From positions 29,301-93,300 of the forward strand of contig JANXVY010000050.1 of assembly GCA_025351425.1 (NCBI GenBank): 64,000 bases of DNA. The letters run 5' to 3'. Position numbers and translations under genes: made by a program. Source of the DNA: Hyphomicrobium sp. (GTDB lineage: Bacteria > Pseudomonadota > Alphaproteobacteria > Rhizobiales > Hyphomicrobiaceae). This document shows, one piece after another, positions 46,038-55,624 of the stretch (position 1 is the stretch's first letter; every line of letters starts with the position of its first letter). The notes beneath the pieces were generated by a model that saw nothing but the letters and a program-made list of their open reading frames with translations, did not search any database and was not told the DNA's origin.

Positions 46038-48719
46038 ATGACCGGCGTCAACGAAATCCGCAAAGCGTTTCTCGACTATTTCAAGAAGCACGGACACGAG
46101 GTCGTGCCGTCGAGTTCGCTGGTGCCGCGCAACGATCCGACGCTCATGTTCACCAATGCGGGCATGGTGCAATTCAAGAACGTGTTCACCGGCCAGGAGA
46201 CGCGGCCGTATGTGAGGGCTGCGTCGTCGCAAAAGTGCGTACGGGCCGGCGGCAAGCATAACGACCTCGACAACGTAGGCTATACGGCTCGCCATCACAC
46301 GTTCTTCGAGATGCTGGGCAATTTCTCGTTTGGCGACTACTTCAAGGCGGACGCGATCGAGCTCGCGTGGAACCTCATCACCAAGGAGTACGGCCTCGAC
46401 AAGAAGCGGCTGATGGTGACCGTCTATCATGACGACGAAGAGGCGTTCAAAGTCTGGAAGAAGCTGACGGGTTTTGCAGACGCCAAGATCATCCGGATTG
46501 CATCGGACGATAACTTCTGGCGGATGGGGGACACGGGGCCGTGCGGGCCGTGCACCGAAATCTTCTACGATCATGGTCCCAAAATCGCGGGCGGCCCGCC
46601 CGGCTCGGCGGATGCCGACGGCGACCGGTTCATCGAGATCTGGAACCTCGTGTTCATGCAGTTCGAGCAACGCGGGCCCGGCGACAGGGTCGCGCTGCCC
46701 AAGCCGTCGATCGATACCGGGATGGGGCTCGAGCGCATCTCGGCGGTGCTGCAGGGCACGCACGACAACTACGAGACCGATCTGTTCAGGGCGTTGATCG
46801 CAGCTTCGGTCGCGGAGACGGGCGTCGAAGCCGAGGGTGAGGCCAAGGGCAGCCACAAGGTCATCGCCGATCATCTTCGCTCGTGCTCGTTCCTGATCGC
46901 CGACGGGGTGATGCCGGCCAACGAGGGCCGCGGCTACGTGTTGCGGCGGATCATGCGGCGCGCGATGCGGCATGCGCATCTGCTGGGGGCCGATACGCCG
47001 CTGATGCATCGTCTGGTGCCGGCGCTCGTGCGGCAGATGGGCGACACCTACACGGAACTTTCACGCGGGGAGGCGCTGATCCGCGAGACGCTGCTGCTTG
47101 AAGAAACCAAGTTCCGCCGCACGCTGGACAACGGGCTCAAGCTGCTGGCCGATGCCTCCAGCGGGCTTGCGACGGGGGCGGTGTTTCCCGGCGACGTCGC
47201 GTTCAAGCTCCACGATACCTTTGGGTTCCCGGTCGATTTAACGGAAGACGCGCTGCGTACGCGCGGGATCAGCGTCGACACGGCCGGTTTCACGGCAGCC
47301 ATGGAAGAGCAGAAGCGCAAGGCGCGTGGCGCGTGGAAGGGTTCGGGCGATGCTGCGACCGCAGCCGTGTGGTTCGAGGTTCGCGACAAGGTGGCCGCGA
47401 CCGAGTTCCTCGGCTATGCGACCGAATCCGCCGAGGGCGTTATCGAGGCGCTGATTACGGACGGCAAAGAAACAAAAGCGCTGAAGATTGGCGACGAAGG
47501 GGCATTGATTGCCAACCAGACGCCGTTCTTCGGTGAATCCGGCGGGCAGGTCGGGGATACCGGTGTGATCCGCGGAGCCAAGGGCGCGCTGTTCCGCGTC
47601 ACCTCCACCGAGAAGAAACTCGGCGATCTGTTCGTCCACTCGGGCGTCGTCGAGGCCGGTCAGTTCATCGTTGGCGACAGCGTGGAGTTGAAGGTCGACC
47701 ATGGGCGCCGTTCGGCGATCCGGGCCAACCACTCGGCGACCCACCTGCTGCATGAAGCGCTGCGCCAGGTGCTGGGCACGCATGTCGCGCAGAAGGGGTC
47801 GCTCGTGTCGGCAGACCGGCTACGATTTGATTTTTCCCACACCAAGCCGATGACGGCCGACGAACTCCGGGCGGTCGAACAGCTCGCCAACGGGATCATT
47901 GCGCAGAATGGCGCGATCGAGACGCGGCTGATGGCGGTCGACGATGCGATTGCGAGCGGCGCGATGGCGCTGTTTGGCGAGAAGTATGGCGACGAAGTGC
48001 GCGTCGTCTCGATGGGAGATGGCCTCGACCAGCAGGCGGCGGTCGCGCGGTCCAACAAGGCATGGTCGGTCGAGTTGTGCGGGGGCACCCATGCGCGGCG
48101 CACGGGCGACATCGGGCTCGTCAAAGTTGTCGGCGAGAGCGGCAGTTCGGCCGGCGTGCGGCGCATCGAGGCGCTGACGGGCGATGGCGCACGGGCGTTT
48201 CTTTCGCGCACCGACGAGACGCTGCGCGAAGCGGCGGCGCTGCTGCGCACGCGTCCCGAGGAGGTTGTCGAGCGCTTGAAAACGCTGATGGACGAGAAAA
48301 GGCAGCTCGAAAAGCAGCTCTCGGACACCAAGAAACAGATGGCGATGGGGGGCGGGGGAGCTGCGAGCGATGCCGGTCCCGCGATCGTCGAGATCGGCGG
48401 CCGGCGCGTGCTCAAGCTTTCGGTTGCAGGTGTCGAGATGAAAGATCTGAAGGCCATGGCGGACGACGGCCGCTCGAAGGTCGGGTCGGGCATTGTTGCG
48501 ATCGCCAACAATTCGTCCGACGGGAAGCTCGGAATCGTCGTCGCGGTTACGCCCGATTTGACCGGCTCGATCAGCGCCGTCGACCTCGTGCGGGTGGCGT
48601 CCGAAGCGGTAGGAGGCAAAGGCGGCGGCGGGCGGCCGGATATGGCGCAGGCTGGCGGTCCGGACGGGACCAAGGCCGCGGCAGCGCTCGACGCCATCAC
48701 CGCGCATTTGGCCGGCTAG
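46038..48719 (+). CDS. alaS: Alanyl-tRNA synthetase
   Basis: Charges tRNA-Ala and edits mischarged Ser and Gly. The 893-residue protein has the class II core ([36 protein letters not shown]), the editing domain with [11 protein letters not shown] and [11 protein letters not shown] (the zinc-binding His and Cys), and a C-terminal coiled-coil/DHHA1 domain ([29 protein letters not shown]). The length is normal. The ATG follows a weak purine-rich stretch. Confidence 0.97.
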   Translation: MTGVNEIRKAFLDYFKKHGHEVVPSSSLVPRNDPTLMFTNAGMVQFKNVFTGQETRPYVRAASSQKCVRAGGKHNDLDNVGYTARHHTFFEMLGNFSFGDYFKADAIELAWNLITKEYGLDKKRLMVTVYHDDEEAFKVWKKLTGFADAKIIRIASDDNFWRMGDTGPCGPCTEIFYDHGPKIAGGPPGSADADGDRFIEIWNLVFMQFEQRGPGDRVALPKPSIDTGMGLERISAVLQGTHDNYETDLFRALIAASVAETGVEAEGEAKGSHKVIADHLRSCSFLIADGVMPANEGRGYVLRRIMRRAMRHAHLLGADTPLMHRLVPALVRQMGDTYTELSRGEALIRETLLLEETKFRRTLDNGLKLLADASSGLATGAVFPGDVAFKLHDTFGFPVDLTEDALRTRGISVDTAGFTAAMEEQKRKARGAWKGSGDAATAAVWFEVRDKVAATEFLGYATESAEGVIEALITDGKETKALKIGDEGALIANQTPFFGESGGQVGDTGVIRGAKGALFRVTSTEKKLGDLFVHSGVVEAGQFIVGDSVELKVDHGRRSAIRANHSATHLLHEALRQVLGTHVAQKGSLVSADRLRFDFSHTKPMTADELRAVEQLANGIIAQNGAIETRLMAVDDAIASGAMALFGEKYGDEVRVVSMGDGLDQQAAVARSNKAWSVELCGGTHARRTGDIGLVKVVGESGSSAGVRRIEALTGDGARAFLSRTDETLREAAALLRTRPEEVVERLKTLMDEKRQLEKQLSDTKKQMAMGGGGAASDAGPAIVEIGGRRVLKLSVAGVEMKDLKAMADDGRSKVGSGIVAIANNSSDGKLGIVVAVTPDLTGSISAVDLVRVASEAVGGKGGGGRPDMAQAGGPDGTKAAAALDAITAHLAG

Positions 48720-48769
48720 TCCTTCACGTGCGGCACCAACACTTCACGGCTCAACATGAGGCATCGACC

Positions 48770-49204
48770 ATGACCGTTTCGCTTTCTTGCAAGTTTATAG
48801 CGTTCGCACCGGCGCTGATGGCAGTTCTCTTCAGCGTCGCCGGCGCGCGGGCCGACGAAGATTTCTGCGGCAGGCCCAGGGGGGAGCCCGACGCGATGAT
48901 GGCGGAGATCTCCAAGGCGGCGGGGGTGAAGGAAGCGTTCCGCGGGCCCGACTATGTGGCCTATCAGGACGAAGCCAGCCAGGCGATGTTCACCTTCACG
49001 CTGCCGGCTCAGGGCCAGGCGCATCCGGCTGCGGTCTGCCGCAAGCCAGTGCGCGACGGCGAAGACATGAAGCTGCAGATGGTGATCGTGTGCAAGGGCG
49101 AGGGCGATGCCTGCCAGCGGCTCGAGAGCGACTTCAAGATGCTTAATGCGCAAATGGAAGCCGAGATCCGTAATCACGGGGCGCAGGCGAACGATAAGAA
49201 ATAA
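48770..49204 (+). CDS. Small exported protein, unknown
   Basis: A 144-residue protein I do not recognise. The first 28 residues are a clear signal peptide (FIAFAPALMAVLFSVAGARA, cleavage before DEDF). The mature part is mixed alpha/beta, with two or three Cys that could form disulfides (Cys in EDFCGRP, AVCRKPV, VCKGEGDACQRL). The ATG has GAGG eight bases upstream. It follows alaS on the same strand after 50 bp but is probably a separate unit. An overlapping longer frame inside alaS is not credible. Confidence 0.7.
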   Translation: MTVSLSCKFIAFAPALMAVLFSVAGARADEDFCGRPRGEPDAMMAEISKAAGVKEAFRGPDYVAYQDEASQAMFTFTLPAQGQAHPAAVCRKPVRDGEDMKLQMVIVCKGEGDACQRLESDFKMLNAQMEAEIRNHGAQANDKK

Positions 49205-49301
49205 TACAACTGGGAGGTTCGCCCTTCGCGGGTTGGGCGAGGGCAGCGTCGTGGGGAAGCGTGGCTCACGGCTGTCCAGTTCAGCGAAAATATAACGTCA
49301 T

Positions 49302-49319
49302 TCCCGGCAAACGCCGGGA
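49302..49319. repeat. Short palindrome
   Basis: TCCCGGC (49302-49308) and GCCGGGA (49313-49319) around AAAC. The surrounding CGTCATTCCCGGC context is a common intergenic palindrome in Rhizobiales. Part of the 526-base spacer before pyrD, which holds repeats but no gene. Confidence 0.55.
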
Positions 49320-49429
49320 TGGCGTTTGAGGGGAAGTGGAGCGAGTCGGGGCATTGCTTGATTTGGAATTCGAAGGCGCCCCAAGGTCCTGCCTCGAGCG
49401 CCTGCAATCTCAACCGGGCCGGCGTGAGC

Positions 49430-49658
49430 TAGAGCGCTTTCCGATCCTACGGAATCGGATGCGCACTCTAGGTTTTTGATTTGGTCGCATTTTCATCTTC
49501 AAGGAGCGAGGCTTCGCCGTCTTCATGGAGCGAGGCTTCGCCGTCTTCATGGAGCGAGGCTTCGCCGTCTTCATGGAGCGAGGCTTCGCCGTCTTCATGG
49601 AGCGAGGCTTCGCCGTCGACGACGAACCGGGATCCACTTCGTCGGAAAATGCTCTAGG
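49430..49658. repeat. RIME-like element, copy C, interrupted by tandem repeats
   Basis: The left half (CCGAT...ATCGG arms, then CTCTAGG and GCATTTTC at 49487-49494) and the right half (GAAAATGC at 49645-49652, then CTCTAGG) match the two ends of a typical Rhizobiales palindromic element. Normally about 30 bases separate the arms; here a 24-bp tandem repeat array fills the loop. Confidence 0.65.
49503..49617. repeat. 24-bp tandem repeat, nearly five copies
   Basis: Units at 49503, 49527, 49551 and 49575 are identical 24-mers beginning GGAGCGAGGCTTCGCCGTC; a partial fifth starts at 49599. Each contains GCGA-GGCT-TCGC, a small hairpin. The array can be read as repeated MERGFAVF, but no ribosome site supports translation. 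Confidence 0.9.
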
Positions 49659-49730
49659 TTTGGCCTGGTCTCGTGTGGCGGAGGCGCCTCCTGGCGACCT
49701 CCAGTCGTTGTTGAAGCGAGGCCTAAATAC

Positions 49731-50831
49731 TTACGCGGGATCGGGCTCCAGCGGTCTTGCGGCCCACTCGGCGGCGCGGCGGCCGGTCAGCTTGGTGATC
49801 GAGGCTGCGCCTTCGCGGGCGGCTGCTGCACTCAAGTGCGCCTTGATGCGGGGGATCAGGCCGGGGCCTTCGTACATGAGGCCGGTGTAGAGTTGGATCA
49901 GGCTGGCCCCGGCTTCGATCTTTTCGAGCGCCGTTTCACCGCTGTCGATACCGCCGACGCCGACCAGCGGGACCGCGCCACGGGTTGCCTGATAGACGCG
50001 GGCAAGCATAACCGTGGAGCGATTGAACAAGGGCGCACCCGACAGGCCGCCGCCTTCGCGGGAATTGCCGCCATGCAGGCCGGGGCGCGACAGGGTCGTG
50101 TTGGAGACGGCGATGGCGTCGGCCTTATGGGCGATGAGCTGGGCGCAGATGGGCTCGATCTCGTCCTCGCCGATATCGGGCGCGATCTTGACGATGACCG
50201 GGCGGTGCGGCTTACCCGAGGCTACGAGGTTGGCGCGGGCTGCCATCACGCGCGCCAGAAGCTGGTCAAGAGCTGCCGGGTCCTGCAGGCGGCGCAGGCC
50301 GGTGGTGTTGGGCGAAGAAATGTTGACCATGAAATAGCTGGCGACAGCGTAGAAGCGTTCCAGGCCCGCGACGTAATCGGCGATGCGGTCGGACGAGTCC
50401 TTGTTTGCCCCGATGTTGACGCCGACGATACCGCCGGCCGCGCGTTTCGACAGCCGGGCGAGCGCTGCGTCATGGCCTTCATTGTTGAAGCCCAAACGGT
50501 TGATCACGGCCCGTTCCTTGACGAGGCGGAAGACGCGCGGTTTGGGGTTGCCCGACTGCGGGAGCGGCGTCACCGTACCGATTTCGGCAAAGCCGCAGCC
50601 GAGCGCCATAGCGGCGTCGGGCACGCGCGCGTTCTTGTCGAAGCCGGCCGCGATGCCGACCGGATTTGGGAAGTCGAGGCCGATGGCGCGCACGCGCAGG
50701 GCCGGATCGGAGCCGGCCGTGTCCTTGGGATACAGGCCGCGTTCGAGTGAGCGCAGGGTCAGTTCGTGGGCCTCTTCGGGAGGGAGCGCGAACAAGAGGG
50801 GCCTCGTCAGGGCAAACAGTTTGTCGATCAC
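49731..50831 (-). CDS. pyrD: Dihydroorotate dehydrogenase (quinone), class 2
   Basis: Membrane-associated flavoenzyme that oxidises dihydroorotate to orotate with quinone. The 366-residue protein has the class 2 N-terminal helix, VGIAAGFDKNARV, GFAEIGTVTPLPQSGNPKPR, the NRLGFNNEG stretch and a C-terminal VGVGGIDSGETALEKIEAGA FMN site. It starts at GTG 50831, which overlaps the stop of the upstream DUF952 gene in GTGA, so translation is probably coupled. The pair is common in Alphaproteobacteria. carA at 16.9 kb works in the same pathway. Confidence 0.96.
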   Translation of the reverse strand: MIDKLFALTRPLLFALPPEEAHELTLRSLERGLYPKDTAGSDPALRVRAIGLDFPNPVGIAAGFDKNARVPDAAMALGCGFAEIGTVTPLPQSGNPKPRVFRLVKERAVINRLGFNNEGHDAALARLSKRAAGGIVGVNIGANKDSSDRIADYVAGLERFYAVASYFMVNISSPNTTGLRRLQDPAALDQLLARVMAARANLVASGKPHRPVIVKIAPDIGEDEIEPICAQLIAHKADAIAVSNTTLSRPGLHGGNSREGGGLSGAPLFNRSTVMLARVYQATRGAVPLVGVGGIDSGETALEKIEAGASLIQLYTGLMYEGPGLIPRIKAHLSAAAAREGAASITKLTGRRAAEWAARPLEPDPA

Positions 50832-51286
50832 GTTTGTTGCTCATCGGTTCGGGGTGGGCCGCCTGCAGCCTTAGTCGCGTCTGTTTTCGAGGAAACACGG
50901 TTGTGTTGCGGCGGCAGAACTGAAAGCGTCAGAATTTCGAGCGGTACGATCGGGATGCCGGATGGATCGAGCGTAACCTCATGCACCCAGAGGGCGGCGC
51001 CGGCCGGCAATGGTTCGTAGAAGTGGGGGAAGTCTGCGCCGCCGCGCGAGGGTTCCCAGCGTAAGGCCGGACCCAGGTCAGCGGTTCGAAACGCGATCAG
51101 GACCAGATCACCGATGCCGCCGAAATACTTGCGGGCGGTGGCTTCGACCTGATGGGCGGCCGAGAAGTGAATGAAGCCGTCGCGCACGTCGTCTGGGGAG
51201 CCCGTGAACGATCCGCGGGATTGCGCTGTACGCCATTCACCGGCGGTTGCGAGCTTGAAAACCAGGGTGGAATGGGTTTGGTTCAT
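50828..51286 (-). CDS. DUF952 family protein
   Basis: A 152-residue protein with a DUF952 domain: LVFKLATAGEWRTAQSRGSF, SPDDVRDGFIHFSAAHQVEA and FPHFYEPLP near the end of the domain. The fold resembles ADP-ribosyltransferase-like proteins, but no function is established. The last 30 residues are low-complexity. Its stop overlaps the pyrD GTG start by four bases, so it is the first gene of a DUF952-pyrD operon. Confidence 0.88.
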   Translation of the reverse strand: MNQTHSTLVFKLATAGEWRTAQSRGSFTGSPDDVRDGFIHFSAAHQVEATARKYFGGIGDLVLIAFRTADLGPALRWEPSRGGADFPHFYEPLPAGAALWVHEVTLDPSGIPIVPLEILTLSVLPPQHNRVSSKTDATKAAGGPPRTDEQQT

Positions 51287-51509
51287 TGCGTTGAAACTGC
51301 TCTGCTATTTTGTCGATGCGGTACACGCAAAACGCGTGGCTTTGAAAAGCACAGCTGGCATTATTTTGTCACCCAATCTTCATGTTCGGGGAATTTGTGC
51401 TAAGCTTGATCATATGCTGCCATGGACGTGCTCAAAACATTTGTAGCGCACCCGTGTTCCTCCCGCCTCGTCGTCGAACCTGGCATCCCGCTTCAGCTGC
51501 GGGTAGGCA

Positions 51510-53309
51510 ATGCCATACAGCAATCGAGTTGAGTTTCTCGTCATGTTTCTCGGACTTCCGACTGTTTCTCTGCCCATCGTCAAGCTCTTCGATACGCCTT
51601 TTCTGTTCACGGTGCCCGCGTATCAGCGCGCCTATTCGTGGACAACGCGCGAGGCCGGTCAATTGCTCGAAGACCTGGTGATCGCTGCGGGGCTCGACGA
51701 CCAGGAAACGGCAGCGCCCGACTATTTCCTCGGCACCATTATTCTGCTCGATCCGGAAGCGGATGCGCCAGGCCTGCCGGACTTTACGCACCCGCGCGTC
51801 TATGAGGTGGTCGATGGCCAACAGCGCATGGTGACGCTGTCGATCCTGGCTGGCGTGCTGCGCGACCGGGACGACGAGGATGCAATCGACGATGCAAGCG
51901 AGGATGGCGACCGGGCGTGCGCCAATCAGCTGGACCGGATGGTTGCCGCCAGCACCATCGGGACGGACAGGCCGTTGCGCCTGGGGCGGATTGTGCTGCG
52001 CGACGGCGAGCAGGCTTTCCTGCACTCGCATGTGGTTTGCCGGGGGCCGCGGCCGCCGCTGCCCGACAGCGAAGCCTGCACCGAAGCGACAAGCATACGC
52101 ATCGTGCAGCAACATCTGGCGGGGGAAATTGAAGCCCTGACGCGGGCTGAGCGGCGCAAGCTCGCGCGCTACCTGATGAACTGGTGCCATGTGGTCGTGA
52201 TCATCTCGCGCGACATCGACCGGGCGCACCGGCTGTTCACGGTGCTGAACGAGCGCGGCAAGCCGCTCGAACGCAAGGACATCATCAAAGCGGAAGTGCT
52301 GCGGTCGGTGCCTGCCGATGGCAGCGCGCTGGCGCTTGCTCATTGGGACCGGGCGCACAGCGTGCTCGGCTACGAATTCGAAGTTTTTCTCGCCCATCTG
52401 CGGCTCATTCATGGCCTGCAGAGACTGCCGATCATTTCAGGCGTGCGCATGCTCGTGCGCCAGCACGGCAGCCAGCGGTTTTTAGAAGAGCAGCTTTCGC
52501 CGTTGGCCGATGCGTTTCATCAGGTGCGGACATTTCCGCAACGGGCCGAGAGCGGGGTGCAGCCCGAATTGACGGCGGCCTTGGTCGCGCTCAACCGGCT
52601 TGGCAAGGCCGACTGGGTGCCGGCTGCCATTCTTGCGATGGCCGATTACCGTCACGCGCCCGACCGGGCGAGCCAGCTGATGGTCGAGATCGAACGTTTC
52701 GCCACGCTGCTGCGGTTGCTGTGTTATGGGGCGGGCAAGCGGCAACGGCGGTTCGGGCCGGTGATCGAGGCGATCCGTGCGGGCACGCCGGATGTGCTCG
52801 GCTCGTCCGTTTGGGAGATCACGCGCGACGAACAGCGCACGATCGCGCACCATCTGAAGGATCTGCACCGGCGCAACCCGGCGATGGCAAAACTCTTATT
52901 GATGCGGGTCGAGGACGAACTTGTAGGGCGCCCGCTGCGGATCGATCCGAGCGAACTCACGGTCGAGCATGTGTTGCCATTGCGGCCTGCGCCGTCCAGC
53001 GAGTGGCGGCGGCAGTTCACGGACACCGAGACGCGCGCGCTGTGTCAGGCGAGCCTTGGCAATCTCGCGCTGGTGACGGCGCGCCAGAACGACCGGGCCA
53101 AGAACAAGGACTTCGACGAAAAGCTTCCGATCTACCGCGAGATGGAAGCCGGGGCGCCGACGCTGATTTCCAACAGCGATATCCTCAATGCAACAGGTTG
53201 GCTTGCCGACGACATCCGGGCGCGGGAGGATTGCTTGTTCGCCGTGATCAGCCGGGTGTGGCGGCTCGATTTGGCGGGCGTGAGCGCGCCGGCCAAGGTG
53301 TTGACGTAG
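51510..53309 (+). CDS. DUF262/DUF1524 (GmrSD-like) protein
   Basis: A 599-residue protein combining a DUF262 ParB-like nuclease/NTPase domain and a DUF1524 HNH-type domain, as in GmrSD type IV restriction enzymes and SspE-like defence proteins. The N-terminal half has VPAYQRAYSW (about 35-44) and VDGQQR (101-106), followed by FTVLNERGKPLERKDIIKAE. The C-terminal half has TVEHVLPL with His487 and NLALVTARQNDRAKNKDF, the expected HNH residues. The ATG at 51510 and another at 51543 are both possible; neither has a strong ribosome site. It stands alone between pyrD and lysK with no methylase or partner gene. It may defend against modified phage DNA; this is inferred. Confidence 0.85.
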   Translation: MPYSNRVEFLVMFLGLPTVSLPIVKLFDTPFLFTVPAYQRAYSWTTREAGQLLEDLVIAAGLDDQETAAPDYFLGTIILLDPEADAPGLPDFTHPRVYEVVDGQQRMVTLSILAGVLRDRDDEDAIDDASEDGDRACANQLDRMVAASTIGTDRPLRLGRIVLRDGEQAFLHSHVVCRGPRPPLPDSEACTEATSIRIVQQHLAGEIEALTRAERRKLARYLMNWCHVVVIISRDIDRAHRLFTVLNERGKPLERKDIIKAEVLRSVPADGSALALAHWDRAHSVLGYEFEVFLAHLRLIHGLQRLPIISGVRMLVRQHGSQRFLEEQLSPLADAFHQVRTFPQRAESGVQPELTAALVALNRLGKADWVPAAILAMADYRHAPDRASQLMVEIERFATLLRLLCYGAGKRQRRFGPVIEAIRAGTPDVLGSSVWEITRDEQRTIAHHLKDLHRRNPAMAKLLLMRVEDELVGRPLRIDPSELTVEHVLPLRPAPSSEWRRQFTDTETRALCQASLGNLALVTARQNDRAKNKDFDEKLPIYREMEAGAPTLISNSDILNATGWLADDIRAREDCLFAVISRVWRLDLAGVSAPAKVLT

Positions 53310-53360
53310 GGCTGTTGACCTTGGGCGCTTTTGGGGCGCTTTGCGATCCCGCGGATGGGA

Positions 53361-55028
53361 TCAGGCAGCGGGTTTGGCGGCGGCCAGGCCGCCGTTCAGC
53401 GCACGTGCGATGAGGGCGCGGGTTTCCTCGATGCCGTAAAGCTCGATGAACGACCCGAAGCGAGGGCCTTTGGTCTCACCTAGCAGCACTTCATAGATGG
53501 TCGTGAACCAGGCGTTCGACACGCCCGGCTTTTCGGGCGTTGCGCCCTTGGCCGTCAGGTCCTGATAGCGCGGGATGGACCGGCCCACGTCGTAAAGGAT
53601 GGTCTGGAGGTCCGTCGATTTCGTGCCGGGGGGGGCTTTGCCGAGCGCGTCGGACAGCGTCTGGAGCGCGCCGCGTTCCACGTCGTCGGGCGCGCGGAAG
53701 ACCTTGGCGGGAGCGACGAATTCGTCGAAATAGCGGATCGCGTAGCCAACGAGCTTTTCGAGCTGGGGATACTTCTGGGGTGTTGCGTCGGGGGCGACGC
53801 GGCGGATGTAGCCCCAGAGCTGGTTTTCGTCGTGGGCGTTCGAGGCGCTGACCAGATTGAGCAGCAGCGCGAACGTCACCGGCAGTGCGCAAGCGGGCGG
53901 GTTGCCGTTGTGGATATGCCAGACGGGGTTATCGAGCTTCTCCTTGGGGCCCTGGCCGGGGAAGGCGTCGCTCAGCTGGAAATATTCGTCGACTGCGCGC
54001 GGGATGACGTCGAAAAACAGCCGCTTGGCGGTCTTGGGCTTCTGGAACATGAACAGGGCGAGGCTTTCGGGCGGAGCAAAGGTCAGCCATTGGTCGACCT
54101 CGATGCCGTTGCCCTTGGACTTCGAGATCTTGGCGCCTTGCTCGTCGTTGAACAGCTCGTAGTTGAAGCCTTCGGGGGGGGCGCCGCCTAACGCTTTGCA
54201 GATCTTGGAGGACAGCGTGACACTGTCGATCAGGTCCTTGCCGGCCATTTCGTAGTCGACGTGAAGCGCGGTCCAGCGCATGGCCCAGTCGGCCTTCCAC
54301 TGGCATTTGACCGCGCCGCCGGTGACCTTGGTCTCGGTTTTTTCACCCGTCTCGGGGTCGAGGTAGACGACGGTGCCCTGGGCCACGTTGCGCTCGATCA
54401 TTGGCACCTGCAGGACGCGACCGGTGCGGGGGCAGACGGGCAGGAACGGCGCATAGGTCGCGCGGCGTTCGGGGCCAAGGGTGGGGAGGATGATGTCCAT
54501 CACCTTGTCGTAGGCCTTGAGCATGATGAGCAGCGTCTCGTCGAATGCGCCCGACTTGTAAACCTCGGTTGCCGAAAGAAATTCGTACTCGAAGCCGAAC
54601 CGGTCGAGGAAGCGCTTCAAGCGCGCGTTGTTATGGTGGGCGAAGCTTGGATAGTCGTTGCCGAAGGGGTCGGGTACGCTCGTCAGCGGCTTGTTCAAGT
54701 AGGCCGCCAGCATGTCCTTGTTGGGCACGTTGTCGGGGACCTTGCGCAGGCCGTCCATGTCGTCGGAAAAGCAGATGAGGCGGGTTTTGACCTTGCCGTC
54801 CGTCAGCGCTTCATAGGCGTGGCGGACCATGGTCGTGCGGGCGACTTCGCCGAAGGTGCCGATATGGGGCAGGCCCGAGGGTCCGTAGCCGGTCTCGAAC
54901 AGCACGGGGGCTGCGGGATCGCGCTTCAACCTCGCCAGGCGCGCGATGAGGCGGCGGGCTTCCTCGAAGGGCCAGGCTTTGGCGTCGTTGAGGGCTGGCG
55001 CCAGGGCGGGGTCGAGATGGACGGGCAT
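53361..55028 (-). CDS. lysK: Lysyl-tRNA synthetase, class I
   Basis: Charges tRNA-Lys with the archaeal/alphaproteobacterial class I enzyme rather than the usual class II LysS. The 555-residue protein has the HIGH-type motif HIGT (55-58), the KISKSKG motif in the second half and a class I LysRS C-terminal helical domain. The length is normal. Convergent with the GmrSD-like gene across 51 bp. The upstream region of 359 bp before the next gene holds no gene. Confidence 0.95.
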   Translation of the reverse strand: MPVHLDPALAPALNDAKAWPFEEARRLIARLARLKRDPAAPVLFETGYGPSGLPHIGTFGEVARTTMVRHAYEALTDGKVKTRLICFSDDMDGLRKVPDNVPNKDMLAAYLNKPLTSVPDPFGNDYPSFAHHNNARLKRFLDRFGFEYEFLSATEVYKSGAFDETLLIMLKAYDKVMDIILPTLGPERRATYAPFLPVCPRTGRVLQVPMIERNVAQGTVVYLDPETGEKTETKVTGGAVKCQWKADWAMRWTALHVDYEMAGKDLIDSVTLSSKICKALGGAPPEGFNYELFNDEQGAKISKSKGNGIEVDQWLTFAPPESLALFMFQKPKTAKRLFFDVIPRAVDEYFQLSDAFPGQGPKEKLDNPVWHIHNGNPPACALPVTFALLLNLVSASNAHDENQLWGYIRRVAPDATPQKYPQLEKLVGYAIRYFDEFVAPAKVFRAPDDVERGALQTLSDALGKAPPGTKSTDLQTILYDVGRSIPRYQDLTAKGATPEKPGVSNAWFTTIYEVLLGETKGPRFGSFIELYGIEETRALIARALNGGLAAAKPAA

Positions 55029-55387
55029 CGGTTCTGCTTTTAAGTGACGGGCGCTCTCGAGCGCAGCTGCGTAGTGCGGCGCACCCTATGGAGATGGGCT
55101 GCGGGCGTCAACGCCGCGGCACTGGCGCGTACATGTGCGGGTGCAAGAGACCGGCGGGCGAGCGTGGGCTGCGGACCGCGGGTCGTATCAAAGTCCAATT
55201 TCAACTTGGCGCCACCGTGGTGATAAATAATGTCAGCGCTACACGGGAACTTGGGCGAGACTAGAAAATTTGTGTTCACGAGTGGCTTGTCGTGTTTTTG
55301 GCATATGGTATACCAAGCTCAGCGGGCTTGCGCTTACTCATCTTTGTGGCAACAATAAGCGGGCAAACTCGAACCTGGGACTTCATC
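55029..55387. other. Gene-free spacer between lysK and the transhydrogenase genes
   Basis: No convincing gene. The left half is GC-rich; the right half, from about 55195, is AT-richer and should carry both divergent promoters. The only distinct element is the palindrome at 55306-55315. Confidence 0.5.
55306..55315. promoter_or_regulatory. GntR-type operator-like palindrome
   Basis: TGGTATACCA is a perfect 10-bp palindrome of the type bound by FadR-subfamily GntR regulators. It lies about 70 bases before the coxIV-like gene that starts the transhydrogenase cluster. No regulator gene is nearby. Confidence 0.35.
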
Positions 55388-55543
55388 ATGCAGATCGACA
55401 CGTCAAAAGGCCATCCGGATATGGACTATGCCGAGCATACGGCAACCTACAAAGGCTTCTTGAAGCTCACCCAATATGCCATCGTCGTGCTTGTGCTGCT
55501 GATGCTGGCGATGTTCATGTTCCTCGTGCCCGCTCCACACTGA
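55388..55543 (+). CDS. aa3-type cytochrome c oxidase subunit IV
   Basis: A 51-residue protein of the bacterial aa3-oxidase subunit IV family: a short polar N-terminus with DMDYAEHTATYKGFLKLTQY followed by one membrane helix (AIVVLVLLMLAMFMFLV). It is the minor subunit whose loss often has little effect. In Rhizobiales it is frequently found, as here, just before the transhydrogenase genes rather than with the other oxidase genes. ATG 55388 (MQIDTSKGHPD) is preferred to upstream in-frame codons. Confidence 0.85.
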   Translation: MQIDTSKGHPDMDYAEHTATYKGFLKLTQYAIVVLVLLMLAMFMFLVPAPH

Positions 55544-55624
55544 GCCGGCCGCTTTTCACCTCCGATCTGGTTCCAGCGCGCGCGCATGATCGCTGCGGGC
55601 TTGTTTGCAAAGAAGGCGCACTCG

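Noticed and set aside
49503..49617. Possible CRISPR array
   Set aside because: The units are directly adjacent with no unique spacers, and no cas genes are present. The same applies to the repeats at 63721-63815 and 40746-40858.
49525..49890. Frame encoding repeated MERGFAVF
   Set aside because: It reads through the 24-bp tandem repeat and into the oppositely oriented pyrD; no ribosome site, and the repeat belongs to a RIME-like element.
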